From Flavobacterium erciyesense (lineage in GTDB: Bacteria; Bacteroidota; Bacteroidia; Flavobacteriales; Flavobacteriaceae): a stretch of 64,000 bases of DNA. The stretch lies in contig NZ_JAGPXB010000005.1 in NCBI RefSeq assembly GCF_018069925.1, positions 171,450-235,449 on the forward strand. The letters are read 5' to 3'. A model generated the notes under the pieces. It was not told the DNA's origin, ran no database searches, and saw nothing but the letters and a program-made list of their open reading frames with translations. Below, one piece after another: positions 33,656 to 44,100 of the stretch. Numbering within the stretch: position 1 is the first letter of the stretch; each line of letters starts with the position of its first letter. The position numbers and the translations under genes were made by a program.

Positions 33656-34425
33656 ATTGCAATACTTGAAAGATAAAAAATAACTTCGCATACTTGTTGC
33701 GTAGCACCCAAACAATCACCCGTATAACCGTCAATCCATTTCTGGAAATAGCGTGCCATAAAAATTCGCGTTACTGCTACAAGAACAATAGCTAACAAAA
33801 ATAAAGGTTGTTGCATGGTCAATAAAACCAAAGGCAGCAATCCAAAAAAACTAGCTCCTACTACTTCACGCCAAGTAAAATTTTGAGCAATAGGTTTGCT
33901 TTTACTTGTGGCGTCATCCCTTGAATATTGGTGGGTAAATACAATTGAAATAGCCGCAAATCGACTCAGGGAATGACCACAAATAAAAAATAAAGCAATG
34001 CAGTAAAATGCAGTGCTATTGACTGTAATGAGCTCGTGTAAAGCTAAAAATTTAAGTAAAAAAAGTAAGATCAACCCGATGGCTCCGTAGGCTCCAATAG
34101 CGCTATCTTTCATGATGAGTAAGATTTTTTCTTTGGTCCAACCGCCACCAAAACCATCACAAACATCGGCAAAACCATCTTCATGAAAAGCTCCGGTGAT
34201 CAAAATGGAAGCAATCATGGACAAAACCAAAGCTATACTTTCATTAAAAAGCTGGCTACCCAAAAAGTAAATTCCAAATGAACCGCCCCCAACTATCCAA
34301 CCAATCAAGGGGAAATAACGAGATGCTTTATTCAGGGAATCAGCATCATGTTCGATGTTTTTGGGACAAGGAATCCTGGTGTAAAACATCAAGGCAGTAA
34401 AAAACAAGTGTATTTCTTTTTTCAT
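33640..34425 (-). CDS. cobS: Adenosylcobinamide-GDP ribazoletransferase (cobalamin synthase)
   Basis: From ATG at 34425 (MKKEIHLFFTALMFYTRIP) this is a 261-residue membrane protein with about six hydrophobic segments. Motifs include FPLIGWIVGG and the acidic block FHEDGFADVCDGFGGGWTKEK, the metal-binding signature of CobS. It joins GDP-cobinamide and alpha-ribazole in the inner membrane. Upstream ATG 34473 would add 16 unlikely residues. Confidence 0.93.
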   Translation of the reverse strand: MKKEIHLFFTALMFYTRIPCPKNIEHDADSLNKASRYFPLIGWIVGGGSFGIYFLGSQLFNESIALVLSMIASILITGAFHEDGFADVCDGFGGGWTKEKILLIMKDSAIGAYGAIGLILLFLLKFLALHELITVNSTAFYCIALFFICGHSLSRFAAISIVFTHQYSRDDATSKSKPIAQNFTWREVVGASFFGLLPLVLLTMQQPLFLLAIVLVAVTRIFMARYFQKWIDGYTGDCLGATQQVCEVIFYLSSIAIWKFI

Positions 34426-34476
34426 TTGTAGTGTATTAAAAATCAATTCCTCCTCTTGGAAATTATCGAACAAGCA

Positions 34477-36159
34477 TTAAATTTCTTTCGAGTTTACTCC
34501 GGCACTTTCAAAACTGGCCATTTCATTCAAAAAAGCTACAGCCGATTGCACCAAAGGAAATGCGAGCGCGCAGCCCGTTCCTTCACCTAAGCGTAAATCC
34601 AATTGCAACAAAGGACGAACGCCTAAGTAGTTTATGATTTTTTGATGCCCTTGCTCAGCTGATAAGTGACAAAAAATCGCGTTGTGCAAAACAGCAGGAT
34701 CTTTTTTAAAAGCAACCAAAAAAGCAACTGTGGCTATAAAACCATCCACGAGTATCAACATATTTTGTGCTTTTGCCTCGAGCATAGCTCCCACCATTTG
34801 CATGATTTCGAAACCTCCAAAATAGGCCAATTGACTATCTAATGTTTCAGGACCGGTGTAATTATTCAGCGCTTTTTTGGCAATTTCTTGTTTGAATCGG
34901 AGTTTTTCATTGGCAATTCCTGTTCCTAAACCGATACATTCTTCGATGGGGATTTGCAACAAAACACTCATCAAAACAGCTGCTGTTGTAGTGTTCCCGA
35001 TGCCCATTTCGCCAAAACCGATGCAATTGCAATTAGTTTGCGCTATAGTACGAACAATTTCGGATCCTTTTGAAAAACACAATTGCAACTCGGTGCTACT
35101 CATGGCCGGTTCGTTCAAAAAAGAAGCCGTGCCCTTTCCTATTTTAGCAGCAATCAAGGCTGTGTTCGTTGGGAAATCGTAGTTTACACCTGCATCAACA
35201 ATAGAAAGTGCAATATTATTTTGTTTACAAAAAACATTGATTGCGGCGCCACCATCCAAAAAGTTTGTCACCATTTGCCGCGTAACATCTTGCGGATAAG
35301 CGCTGACGCCATGATTGGCAATGCCATGATCTGCGGCAAAAACAACCAAATGTGGCGCGATAATTTTTGGTGAATCAGTTTGAAAAACTACCGCTATTTG
35401 CTTCGCCAAATTTTCTAAAACACCTAAGGAAGCGGTAGGTTTTGTTTTTTGATCTATTTTGAACTGAATAGCTGTTTCAAAAGAGAGATTTTTTGATTGT
35501 TGTCGAGCAACAGCAGGAGTTATAACATCCTCCAAAGGGTGTAAAAAGTCAATCGTTGTTACCTGCGCAGCGGACTGTTTTTCTCGCCATTCCAATTGTT
35601 GCAACATGGGTTGCTTGCCATAATCCGTAGCCGGTTTGCCAACACAAAAGTAGCCCAAAGGCTCAATATGTTCTGGTAATCCGAGTAATTGTTTGAATTG
35701 ATGGTAATTTAAAATCGACACCCATCCCATAGAATAACCTTGCTCTGTGAGCGAAAGCCAAATATTTTGTGCTGCGCAAACCGCACTAAACTTGATTGAC
35801 TCATTGCTGCCCACGGTGCCAATGGTAAACGAATTTAGGACCGAACGATCGTAGGCAATTACTAATCCAACAGGCGCTTCCTCTATTGCTTCTAATTTCA
35901 AGGCTTTGTAGGATTGCTCTTGTTCATGATTGTCAGTTTGGGCAATTGCTTTCGCATCATAAGCCACAAAAAGTTTTTTTATTGCTTTTTTTACCTCAGC
36001 AGAATGAATCGTGTAATAGCGCGTAGCATCAGTTAAACCTACAGATGGCGCATAGTTTCCGGCTTGTAAGGCTTTTGCCAAAACATCATCCGGAACAGGA
36101 TCTGCGGTAAAATGACGGGTATCGCGACGCGATTGCATGATTTTATCTAATTGTGTCAT
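34477..36159 (-). CDS. bluB-cobT: BluB-CobT fusion: dimethylbenzimidazole synthase plus phosphoribosyltransferase
   Basis: This 560-residue protein fuses two B12 enzymes. Residues 1 to about 205 are a BluB-type flavin nitroreductase fold (SRRDTRHF, NYAPSVGLTDATRYY) that makes 5,6-dimethylbenzimidazole from reduced FMN. Residues about 225-550 are CobT (VVFAADHGIANHGVSAYPQ, then GGAAINVF, IGFGEMGIGNTTTAAVL and LRLGEGTGCAL) that activates this base to alpha-ribazole phosphate. The stop-start junction with cobU overlaps by four bases. Confidence 0.93.
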   Translation of the reverse strand: MTQLDKIMQSRRDTRHFTADPVPDDVLAKALQAGNYAPSVGLTDATRYYTIHSAEVKKAIKKLFVAYDAKAIAQTDNHEQEQSYKALKLEAIEEAPVGLVIAYDRSVLNSFTIGTVGSNESIKFSAVCAAQNIWLSLTEQGYSMGWVSILNYHQFKQLLGLPEHIEPLGYFCVGKPATDYGKQPMLQQLEWREKQSAAQVTTIDFLHPLEDVITPAVARQQSKNLSFETAIQFKIDQKTKPTASLGVLENLAKQIAVVFQTDSPKIIAPHLVVFAADHGIANHGVSAYPQDVTRQMVTNFLDGGAAINVFCKQNNIALSIVDAGVNYDFPTNTALIAAKIGKGTASFLNEPAMSSTELQLCFSKGSEIVRTIAQTNCNCIGFGEMGIGNTTTAAVLMSVLLQIPIEECIGLGTGIANEKLRFKQEIAKKALNNYTGPETLDSQLAYFGGFEIMQMVGAMLEAKAQNMLILVDGFIATVAFLVAFKKDPAVLHNAIFCHLSAEQGHQKIINYLGVRPLLQLDLRLGEGTGCALAFPLVQSAVAFLNEMASFESAGVNSKEI

Positions 36160-36671
36160 TTTGCTTTTTTAATTTCAACCGGAATTCCTGAAACCATCAG
36201 CACCACGTTATCGGCTTTGCTCGCTATATATTGATTCATCCAGCCCTGCAATTCGGTAAACTTGCGTCCAACCGCAGTTTCAGCATGAAGTCCCATTCCG
36301 ATTTCGTTTGTAACTATGATAATTGTAGCATTTTCTTGTTTTACTAAAGCATCAATTTCAGCTTTGGCTTGTTCCAAACATAAGGGTACATCATTTTTTG
36401 TATCGACAAAAAAGTTAGTCAGCCAAAGCGTCACGCAATCAACCACTGCTACTTTACCAGAAAAATCAATCTCGCTCAAAAATTTCTCTTTTTCGATATT
36501 GATCCAACGTTCGTCTCTGTCTTTTTGATGTCTGTCAATACGCTCTTGAAAATTAGCATCCCACTTGCGCGCAGTTGCTACATATAAAGGTCGTTCTGCT
36601 AACTTTTTCGCGAGGTTTTCGGCAAAGGAACTTTTGCCTGAGCGCTCACCGCCTGTAATTAAATACATCAT
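36156..36671 (-). CDS. cobU: Bifunctional adenosylcobinamide kinase/guanylyltransferase
   Basis: This 171-residue protein has the P-loop LITGGERSGKSSFAE, then YVATARKWDANFQERI with the guanylylated region DRHQKDR. VVDCVTLWLTNFF and IIVTNEIGMGL complete the CobU/CobP signature. It phosphorylates adenosylcobinamide and adds GMP. It is first in the cobU-bluB/cobT-cobS-cobC operon. No corrin-ring synthesis genes are in view, so the locus is for salvage of imported corrinoids. Confidence 0.95.
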   Translation of the reverse strand: MMYLITGGERSGKSSFAENLAKKLAERPLYVATARKWDANFQERIDRHQKDRDERWINIEKEKFLSEIDFSGKVAVVDCVTLWLTNFFVDTKNDVPLCLEQAKAEIDALVKQENATIIIVTNEIGMGLHAETAVGRKFTELQGWMNQYIASKADNVVLMVSGIPVEIKKAK

Positions 36672-36736
36672 TTGAAATTCATTTATTTGCCAGACTAAAA
36701 ACTAAAAAGTACTCTCGCCCACATTTTTTTGAGGGG

Positions 36737-36769
36737 TAAAGATAGTGTTTGTTGATTTTTTTACTGCAA
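36737..36769 (-). promoter_or_regulatory. Candidate promoter of the cob operon
   Basis: On the minus strand TTG (36767-36769) and TATCTTTA (36737-36744; one mismatch to TAnnTTTG) lie 22 bases apart, upstream of cobU. No riboswitch is visible in this leader. Confidence 0.5.
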
Positions 36770-36800
36770 AAAATAAACAAGAAAATAGATTAATTTGGGC

Positions 36801-36808
36801 TACCTTTG
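36801..36808 (+). promoter_or_regulatory. Minus-7 element before btuF
   Basis: TACCTTTG matches TAnnTTTG, 22 bases before the btuF start. No clear TTG lies at the usual distance. Confidence 0.4.
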
Positions 36809-36829
36809 CCGTGATTTTAAATTTACCTC

Positions 36830-37972
36830 ATGAGAATTTCAGTACCAAATTTACTTATGCTCCTTGTTTTTGTTGCTTTAAACTCTTGCAAAAACGAGGT
36901 AAAATCGGATAAAAAAACCACCAAAAAAAGCCAGAATAGCATTTCGTACGCAAGTGGTTTATCAATTGTATCCTATGATGGTTATGATGTTGTAACCGTA
37001 TCGGATGCGTGGCCGCAAGCTAAAAAAGATTTTACCTATGTACTGAAAGAGCAGCAAGCTCAAATTCCAGATAGCTTGTCTGAATATGAAACTATAAATG
37101 TGCCATTGCAAAGTATCGTAGTTACCTCAACTACTTCGATTCCGTTTTTAGAAATGTTGGGTGTTGAAAAAAAATTAATTGGTTTTCCGCATACAGATTA
37201 TGTTTCATCTGTTAAAACGCGTCGACTTATTGATGCTGGAAAAGTGACTAATATTGGGCAAAATGAAAAGCTAAATATTGAACAATTAATTGCGTTATCA
37301 CCTGATGCCATAGTGACTTTTGGTATTGATAATTCAAATCCAGTTTTGGATAATTTACAAAAAAGTGGTTTAAAAGTATTGATCCAAGCCGATTGGATGG
37401 AACAAACTCCCCTTGGAAAAGCAGAATGGATTAAACTGTATGGCGCTTTGTTTGGCAAGAAAAAAGAAGCCAACACACTTTTCAATACTATTGTAAAAAA
37501 TTATAAAGAGGCGCAACAAATGGTAGCTACTAAAAAACCTTCAAGCACAGTGTTATATGGGTCGATGTACGCAGACACTTGGTACGTTGCCAAGGGAAAC
37601 AGTTGGGTAGCACAATTCATGAAAGATGCAAAAGCCAATTACCTTTGGTCAGATGTGGCCGGCTCAGGAAGTTTGAATTTACCATTTGAAAAAGTTCTTG
37701 AAAAAGCTCAAAATGCAGATTATTGGATTGCCACTGGAGCGATCAAAAGCAAAGCTGAATTTGAAAAAAGTAATCCGCATTATGCTCAATTTACAGCCTT
37801 ACAAAAAAATAAAGTTTTTACTTTTGAGGCCAAATTAGGAGCCAAAGGCGGCACGATTTATTATGAAATAGCTGCCAGCAGACCTGATTTGGTTTTGAAA
37901 GATTATATTAAAATTTTTCATCCAGAGGTGCTGCCAAACTATAATTTTACCTTTGCGGAACAATTGCAATAA
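36830..37972 (+). CDS. btuF: ABC transporter substrate-binding lipoprotein, cobalamin type
   Basis: This 380-residue lipoprotein (LLVFVALNSC, C20 lipidated) has the two-lobed metal-chelate-binding layout: IVVTSTTSIPFLEMLGVEKK, LIGFPHTDYV, LNIEQLIALSPDAIVTFG and YWIATGAI. It should capture corrinoid, or possibly a ferric chelate, and pass it to the permease. It leads btuFCD, divergent from the cob operon, which supports cobalamin. Confidence 0.85.
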   Translation: MRISVPNLLMLLVFVALNSCKNEVKSDKKTTKKSQNSISYASGLSIVSYDGYDVVTVSDAWPQAKKDFTYVLKEQQAQIPDSLSEYETINVPLQSIVVTSTTSIPFLEMLGVEKKLIGFPHTDYVSSVKTRRLIDAGKVTNIGQNEKLNIEQLIALSPDAIVTFGIDNSNPVLDNLQKSGLKVLIQADWMEQTPLGKAEWIKLYGALFGKKKEANTLFNTIVKNYKEAQQMVATKKPSSTVLYGSMYADTWYVAKGNSWVAQFMKDAKANYLWSDVAGSGSLNLPFEKVLEKAQNADYWIATGAIKSKAEFEKSNPHYAQFTALQKNKVFTFEAKLGAKGGTIYYEIAASRPDLVLKDYIKIFHPEVLPNYNFTFAEQLQ

Positions 37973-38038
37973 TCGCAAAACATCTTTTAAAACATAACTT
38001 TTCAAACAAAAGCAATCAGAAATTAATCTTAAAAAACA

Positions 38039-39070
38039 TTGAGTTCAAGCAAGAGAAATAGCTTTTTATTTGTAATCCTAGCCATTGGGTTGGTAGTGTT
38101 GTTTTTTGTAAACATCAGTTATGGCGCGATTCAAATTCCAACGGCAGATATTTATAACAGTCTCACGGGAGGACATGCAAGCAAAACAACTTGGGAATAC
38201 ATAATTATCAATTACCGCTTACCAAAAGCCATCACGGCTATCTTGGTAGGTGCTGGATTGTCAATAAGTGGTTTATTGATGCAAACCTTGTTTCGAAATC
38301 CGCTTGCGGGACCGTACGTTTTGGGTTTAAGCTCAGGAGCGAGTTTGGGAGTAGCCTTTGTAATTTTAGGAGCTGGATTATTGCCCTCATTTTTAAGTAC
38401 CCTCATCACCTCGCCTTACGGAATAGTACTAGCGTCGACCATTGGAAGTTCACTGGTTTTATTGGCCGTATTGGCGGTTTCACAAAAGCTGCGAGACACT
38501 ATGGCTATCTTGATTGTCGGATTAATGTTTGGTAGTTTTACAAGCGCTTTTGTTGGTGTTTTAACTTATTTTAGTTCGGCAGAACAACTACAAAAATTCA
38601 CCTTTTGGTCAATGGGAAATTTAGGAAACCTATCTTGGACATCAATTGGTCTCTTGACTTTTTGTGTGATCGTGGGGATTTTAATCAGTATTTTCAGCAT
38701 CAAACCTTTGAATGCGCTACTTTTAGGCGAAAATTACGCTCGCAGTATGGGTTTGAATTTTAAACGCACTCGAAACATAATCATTTTAGCTACAAGTATT
38801 TTGGCAGGAAGTATTACGGCATTCGCGGGCCCTATAGCCTTTGTTGGCTTAGCTGTACCACACATCGCTAAATTGGTTTTTCAAACTAGTAATCATGCCG
38901 TTTTATTTTGGAGCACGCTACTATTTGGTGCAGCAATCCTTTTGTTATGTGACGTTTTAACACAACTACCAGGTTTAGAAGTCATGCTGCCAATTAATGC
39001 TATTACCTCGATTATTGGTGCCCCAATTGTCATTTGGTTATTGGTACGCAAACAAAAAATGATTGCCTAA
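38039..39070 (+). CDS. btuC: FecCD/BtuC-family ABC permease
   Basis: This 343-residue inner-membrane permease has about nine to ten membrane segments. Family motifs include YRLPKAITAILVGAGLSISG, FRNPLAGPYVLGLSSGASLG and the ATPase-contact loop GPIAFVGLAVPHIAKL. Translation probably begins at TTG 38039, as no suitable ATG precedes the first membrane segment. The stop overlaps btuD by one base (TAATG). Confidence 0.88.
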   Translation: MSSSKRNSFLFVILAIGLVVLFFVNISYGAIQIPTADIYNSLTGGHASKTTWEYIIINYRLPKAITAILVGAGLSISGLLMQTLFRNPLAGPYVLGLSSGASLGVAFVILGAGLLPSFLSTLITSPYGIVLASTIGSSLVLLAVLAVSQKLRDTMAILIVGLMFGSFTSAFVGVLTYFSSAEQLQKFTFWSMGNLGNLSWTSIGLLTFCVIVGILISIFSIKPLNALLLGENYARSMGLNFKRTRNIIILATSILAGSITAFAGPIAFVGLAVPHIAKLVFQTSNHAVLFWSTLLFGAAILLLCDVLTQLPGLEVMLPINAITSIIGAPIVIWLLVRKQKMIA

Positions 39071-39852
39071 TGAATGCAAAAACACTCATATCAGCAACTG
39101 ATATTAGCATAGGCTACACGCACAAAAAAACAACAATTACCGTTGCTTCAAAGGTGAACGTGCAACTTGAAACTGGTAAACTTGTTGCTCTTGTTGGTGC
39201 CAACGGAATTGGAAAATCTACATTGCTAAAAACGCTTACAGGAATACAAAAACCATTACAGGGAACTGTTTCTTTGGAGGATAAAAAAATCGATACATTC
39301 AGCCCGCTAGAACTTGCGCAAAAATTAAGTTTAGTTTTAACCGAAAAATTACCACCGAGTAATCTTACTGTTTTCGAATTGATTGCACTGGGCCGTCAAC
39401 CTTATACCAATTGGATAGGCACATTAACGCCAAATGACATTTCCAAAGTAAATGAGGCAATGGAGCTCACGCAAATTAGCCATTTGGCACACAAAAAGCA
39501 TTTTGAAATTAGCGACGGTCAACTTCAAAAAGTACTGATTTCGCGAGCATTGGCACAAGATACGGAGCTGATAATTCTCGACGAACCCAGCACACACCTC
39601 GACTTATTGCACAAAGTGGCTCTTTTTAAATTGCTTAAAAAATTAACCTCGGAATTAGGCAAATGCATTTTATTTTCAACACACGATATTGATATGGCCA
39701 TACAATTGAGTGACGAAATGATCATCATGACACCCGAAGCTACTTTTCAGGACCAACCTTGCAATTTTATTTCTAAAGGAACTTTTAGTACACTTTTTAA
39801 AGATGACCACATCGCTTTTGATACTGAAAAAGGAAAGTTTGTAATCACTTAA
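39070..39852 (+). CDS. btuD: ABC transporter ATPase, cobalamin/iron-chelate type
   Basis: From ATG at 39070 this is a 260-residue protein. It has Walker A GANGIGKSTLLKTL, a degenerate signature ISDGQLQKVLISRALAQ, Walker B ELIILDEPSTHLDL and the switch histidine in LFSTHDID. The upstream ATG at 39034 lies inside btuC and is not needed. It powers corrinoid import with btuC and btuF. Confidence 0.9.
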   Translation: MNAKTLISATDISIGYTHKKTTITVASKVNVQLETGKLVALVGANGIGKSTLLKTLTGIQKPLQGTVSLEDKKIDTFSPLELAQKLSLVLTEKLPPSNLTVFELIALGRQPYTNWIGTLTPNDISKVNEAMELTQISHLAHKKHFEISDGQLQKVLISRALAQDTELIILDEPSTHLDLLHKVALFKLLKKLTSELGKCILFSTHDIDMAIQLSDEMIIMTPEATFQDQPCNFISKGTFSTLFKDDHIAFDTEKGKFVIT

Positions 39853-39878
39853 ACGCAAATTAAAACAGCTGTAGCAAC

Positions 39879-40343
39879 TTATTTTGATTTGAAATAAAGC
39901 TGTCTTTTGGCCTCACCTACCACAAATGCTACGGAATTGGCAATATTAAAACTTCTAATTAAGGGCGACATCGGAATTTTTAATTGATTTTTCTTGTCGA
40001 ATAAATTCAAAACTTCTTGACTTAAGCCAACGCTTTCTTTACCAAAAACCAACCAATCTTCGTCTTGAAATTCAATATCTAAATACGAATTTTCGGCATG
40101 CGAACTCATCAAAAAAACACGTGATTTATCAGGAACTTGATCGAGCCACTCGCTTACATTTTGATATTCGGTTACATCAAGGTGTACCCAATAATCCAAT
40201 CCTGAACGTTTTAAATTTTTATCATTAATGACAAAACCAAAAGGGTGAATTAAGTGCAAACGGCTTTCGGTACCTACTGATAACCTGCCAATGTTTCCGG
40301 TATTATTTGGAATTTCAGGTTCTACTAAAACGATATTTAACAT
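39879..40343 (-). CDS. trmL: tRNA (cytidine(34)-2'-O)-methyltransferase, SpoU family
   Basis: This 154-residue SPOUT methyltransferase has LNIVLVEPEIPNNTGNIGRL at the start, then FGKESVGLSQEVL and IPMSPLIRSFNIANSVAFVV, the knotted AdoMet site. It methylates the wobble nucleotide of certain tRNA-Leu species. The length is normal. It converges with btuD. Confidence 0.92.
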   Translation of the reverse strand: MLNIVLVEPEIPNNTGNIGRLSVGTESRLHLIHPFGFVINDKNLKRSGLDYWVHLDVTEYQNVSEWLDQVPDKSRVFLMSSHAENSYLDIEFQDEDWLVFGKESVGLSQEVLNLFDKKNQLKIPMSPLIRSFNIANSVAFVVGEAKRQLYFKSK

Positions 40344-40398
40344 TTTATACTTTATTATGAGATTGGAAAATTAAAAGGCTGAAAATTAATCCTACCTT

Positions 40399-40971
40399 TT
40401 AACTTTCTATTTGAAAATTTTCTACTTCAATTACTTCTCCTGCCTGCAAATTTTTAAGATTTACGTTTCCTATTCGTACGCGAACTAATCGCAATGTAGG
40501 AAATCCAACTGCAGCAGTCATTTTACGCACTTGCCGAAATTTACCTTCGTTAACTGTGATCGATGCCCATGAAGTAGGACCATGACGCTCGTCTCTAATT
40601 TTTTTTCCGCGTGGGCCAAAATCGGGTACAAACTCAAGTGCATTCGCTTTGCAAGGCTTGGTTATGTATTTTGTACCATTAAACCCAATTTCAACACCAA
40701 CTCTAATTTTCTCAATAGCTTCTTGAGTGATTAGCCCATCAACTTGAACAAAATATTCTTTCTCGACTTTTTTACTTCGTATCCGTTCACTCTCTTTTCC
40801 GTCTGTGGTTAAAAGTAGAAGTCCCTCTGAATCCTCATCCAAGCGACCAATAGCCATTGTACCTTCCGGAAAATCATACAATTCACCAAGTAAGCGTTTT
40901 TTTCGCTTTAGCTCGTAAATAAACTGGCTTAAATATCCGTAAGGCTTGTGAATGATGAAATGGCGGTGCAT
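40399..40971 (-). CDS. rluE: Pseudouridine synthase, RsuA/RluE type
   Basis: This 190-residue protein has the catalytic GRLDEDSEGLLLLT block (D45), YFVQVDG and the C-terminal KFRQVRKMTAAVGFPTLRL. It lacks an S4 domain, as in RluE, which modifies 23S rRNA. Assignment among RsuA, RluB and RluE is by length and lack of S4. Confidence 0.85.
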   Translation of the reverse strand: MHRHFIIHKPYGYLSQFIYELKRKKRLLGELYDFPEGTMAIGRLDEDSEGLLLLTTDGKESERIRSKKVEKEYFVQVDGLITQEAIEKIRVGVEIGFNGTKYITKPCKANALEFVPDFGPRGKKIRDERHGPTSWASITVNEGKFRQVRKMTAAVGFPTLRLVRVRIGNVNLKNLQAGEVIEVENFQIES

Positions 40972-41130
40972 GCTTAGATTCTTTGGCTACAAAGATAGGT
41001 CGTTTCTCTATTGTAAAAAAACAGCACCTAGTTTCCTTCAAAATCTATTTTTTTTAAAAAAAAGCAACTGATAATATTGGCTTAACCTTAGGAATTCTAT
41101 TTTTGTGGCCAATTAATTAATTGTTACCCT

Positions 41131-44100
41131 ATGAAACACAATTACGCATTTAAAACCTTAGCGTTTTTCTTATTAGCACTTCTGGCATTCAGCTGGAATA
41201 TTTCGGCACAAGCCACGCAGCCAACCCCTCAAGCCTTACCCTTTCTACAAAATTTTAATGGTCTTGATGTTGCATCAACTACTTATCCAGATGGATTTCA
41301 AGGATGGACAGCCAGTACTTCACCTGGAAGCAGTTACAACACTTCAGCAACTATAGCTGCTGACAGAGTTTTAGTAGGTAGTAGTACCGCTGCAACAAGT
41401 AGTGGAAACGTGCACAACTACAACGGTAAAATTGGTTTTTTAAACACTGGCTCATTAGATTTAAGTATTGGCTTGGCTATAAAAACTACAGGTAAATCCG
41501 GAATTTTTGTAGAATATGATGCTATGGTTATTCGTAATCCATATAACGGAACGAACAATACCCGCATCAATGATATGATTTTACAGTATCGCGTAGGAAC
41601 GACAGATGCTTTTGTAAATTTACTTTCCACTGCTTACGCAAATACTACTACTCCACAATCAGCAGGAACAGCAGAGCAAAATCCACAAAAGATAAAAATA
41701 CAATTGCCAGCCGATTGCGACAACAAAGATATTGTTCAACTCAGATGGATTTCAAAACAAACATCTGGCGGAGGTGCAAGACCATCTTTTGCAATCGATA
41801 ACATCAGCATTACAAACGATACCGAAGCCCCAAAATATGCAGATGGTTTTCCAAAAATAAACAATATCCTTTCAGAGGGATTTGACTTTGCTACGCAACT
41901 TAATGAAAACGGAAAAACGTTTTTTGTTGTTTTACCAGCTGGAAGTAATGCTCCTAGCGTTGCGCAGATTAAAGCAGGAACCGACTCTAATAATACGGCT
42001 GCACTTAAAACAGGAGTTCTTGTTATAGCCGATCCTGCTGTTGTTTACACTGCTGCAGTGAGCGGATTAACATTAGGAACAAGCTACAATGTTTACGCTG
42101 TATCTGAGGATACTTCAGGGAATTTACAAGCTGCAAGCACCATATTAAATGTAACTACTTCGAATGTTGTAGTACCTTCAATTACAACCACTATAAATGA
42201 ATTGAACTTTAGTTTTGTGGAACAAAATACTTTAAGCTCAATTTTAAACTACGGTATTCAAGGACAAAATTTAACCCAGGCGGTTACAGTTACTGCTCCT
42301 TCAGAATTTTCAATTTCAAAAACAGAAAGCACTGGTTTTCAAAGTAGTTTAAGTTTTGAAGTTAGCGAATTCGCAAACAACGCTACTCCAAAAGTTTTTG
42401 TACAATTTAACCCAACAACAACTGGGGTAAAATCTGGAGTAATTACACTTGCTACTACTGGTGGCTCATCAAAAACAGTAGCTGTTACTGGAATAGGAAT
42501 CAACCCGTACACTCAAGATTTTAACGATATAAATGTATTGACTAATAGCGGCTGGACTTCATATAGTGTAGCAGGAGATAAAGTAAAATGGAGCAGTACA
42601 ACTTCTCGTTTTAATAGCTCACCTGCAGCAGTACAAATGAATGGATTTTCAGAAAATGGACCAAGTAAAGATTGGTTGATTTCGCCAGCAATGCGTTTAA
42701 ATTCATTTGATAAATTCCCATTGTTATCTTTTTTCAGCAGAAAATTCTTTTCTGGAAATACTTTAAAATTAATGGTATCTACCAATTATGATGGAAAAAG
42801 CAATCCTGAAACAGCTACATGGACTGCTTTAAATGGTGATTTTCCAACTACAACAGGAACTTTCAAACAGTCGCAATTTATCAATCTAGAAGCCTATAAA
42901 TCAAACAGCACCTATGTTGCATGGGTATATGAATCAGGTTTGAATGGAGCTACAGACAGTGCTGAGTGGACACTTGACGATGTAAAAATTACAAATGAAG
43001 CTGCTTTCATCGCAACAATACCAACTTTAAATTTTGGTGAAATCGCCCCAAATACAGTTTCTGCTAGCCAATCTTTTACTTTCATGGCTGGAGGATACGG
43101 CGCTATAACTGTAACAGCACCTTTGTACTATCAATTAAGTTTGGATAATACTAACTTTCAAAACAACGTACAAGTAACTGCTGAACAAGCATTGGCTGGA
43201 ATTACGCTTTATGCTCGTTTTGCTCCAACTACAAAAGAGTTAAATAGTGCTGGACCATTGCAATTAAATGGAACAGGATTGAACCAACAATTAGGTATGT
43301 TAACTGCATCATCTTTAACTAAATCTGAAACTTTTGATATCGTTACTTACAATTTAGAGTTTTTTGGAACTGACGTAAAAGATACTAGCGGAGCTGAATT
43401 CGGTCCAACAGATGACGCACTACAAATAGATAACGTAGCAAAAGTAATGAACACTTTAAATGCAGATGTATACGCTGTACAAGAGGTATCTGATGATGCT
43501 GCTTTAGAGACTTTAATTACAAAAATAAATGTGAACGGAAAAACTTTCGCAAAAGCAGTTTCTCCTGTGTGGTCACGCTCTTTCCAACCAGCCGATCCTA
43601 CTTTTCCACCTCAAAAGTTAGTTGTATTGTACAACACTCAAACTACTTCTGTTAAAAAGACACGTGTCATGTTTAGTAAATTGTACGACGATGTTCGTGC
43701 TGGGACAACTACTTTACCTAATTACCCAAGTACTGGTGAAAGCTTTTATTCATCTGGTCGTTTACCGTACATGGTAGAACTTGAAACTAATATTGGTGGT
43801 ATTAAAAAAGACCTTAAAATAGTTAATTTACACGCTCGTGCTAATAGTGGTACTGATATTACGCGTTACAATATGCGTAAATATGATGCTGAATTACTAA
43901 AAGACAGTTTAGATACTCAATATCCAGATGCTAACATCATTTTGTTAGGTGATTTTAATGACGACGTAGATGTCTCTGTAATTGCAGGTAATCCTTCATC
44001 ATACCAAAAATTGGTTGAAGATACCGCTCGTTACAATGCATTGACATTAGACATTAGTAAAGCAGGTGCTTTTAGTTTCTTATCATCTGGAGGATTTTTA

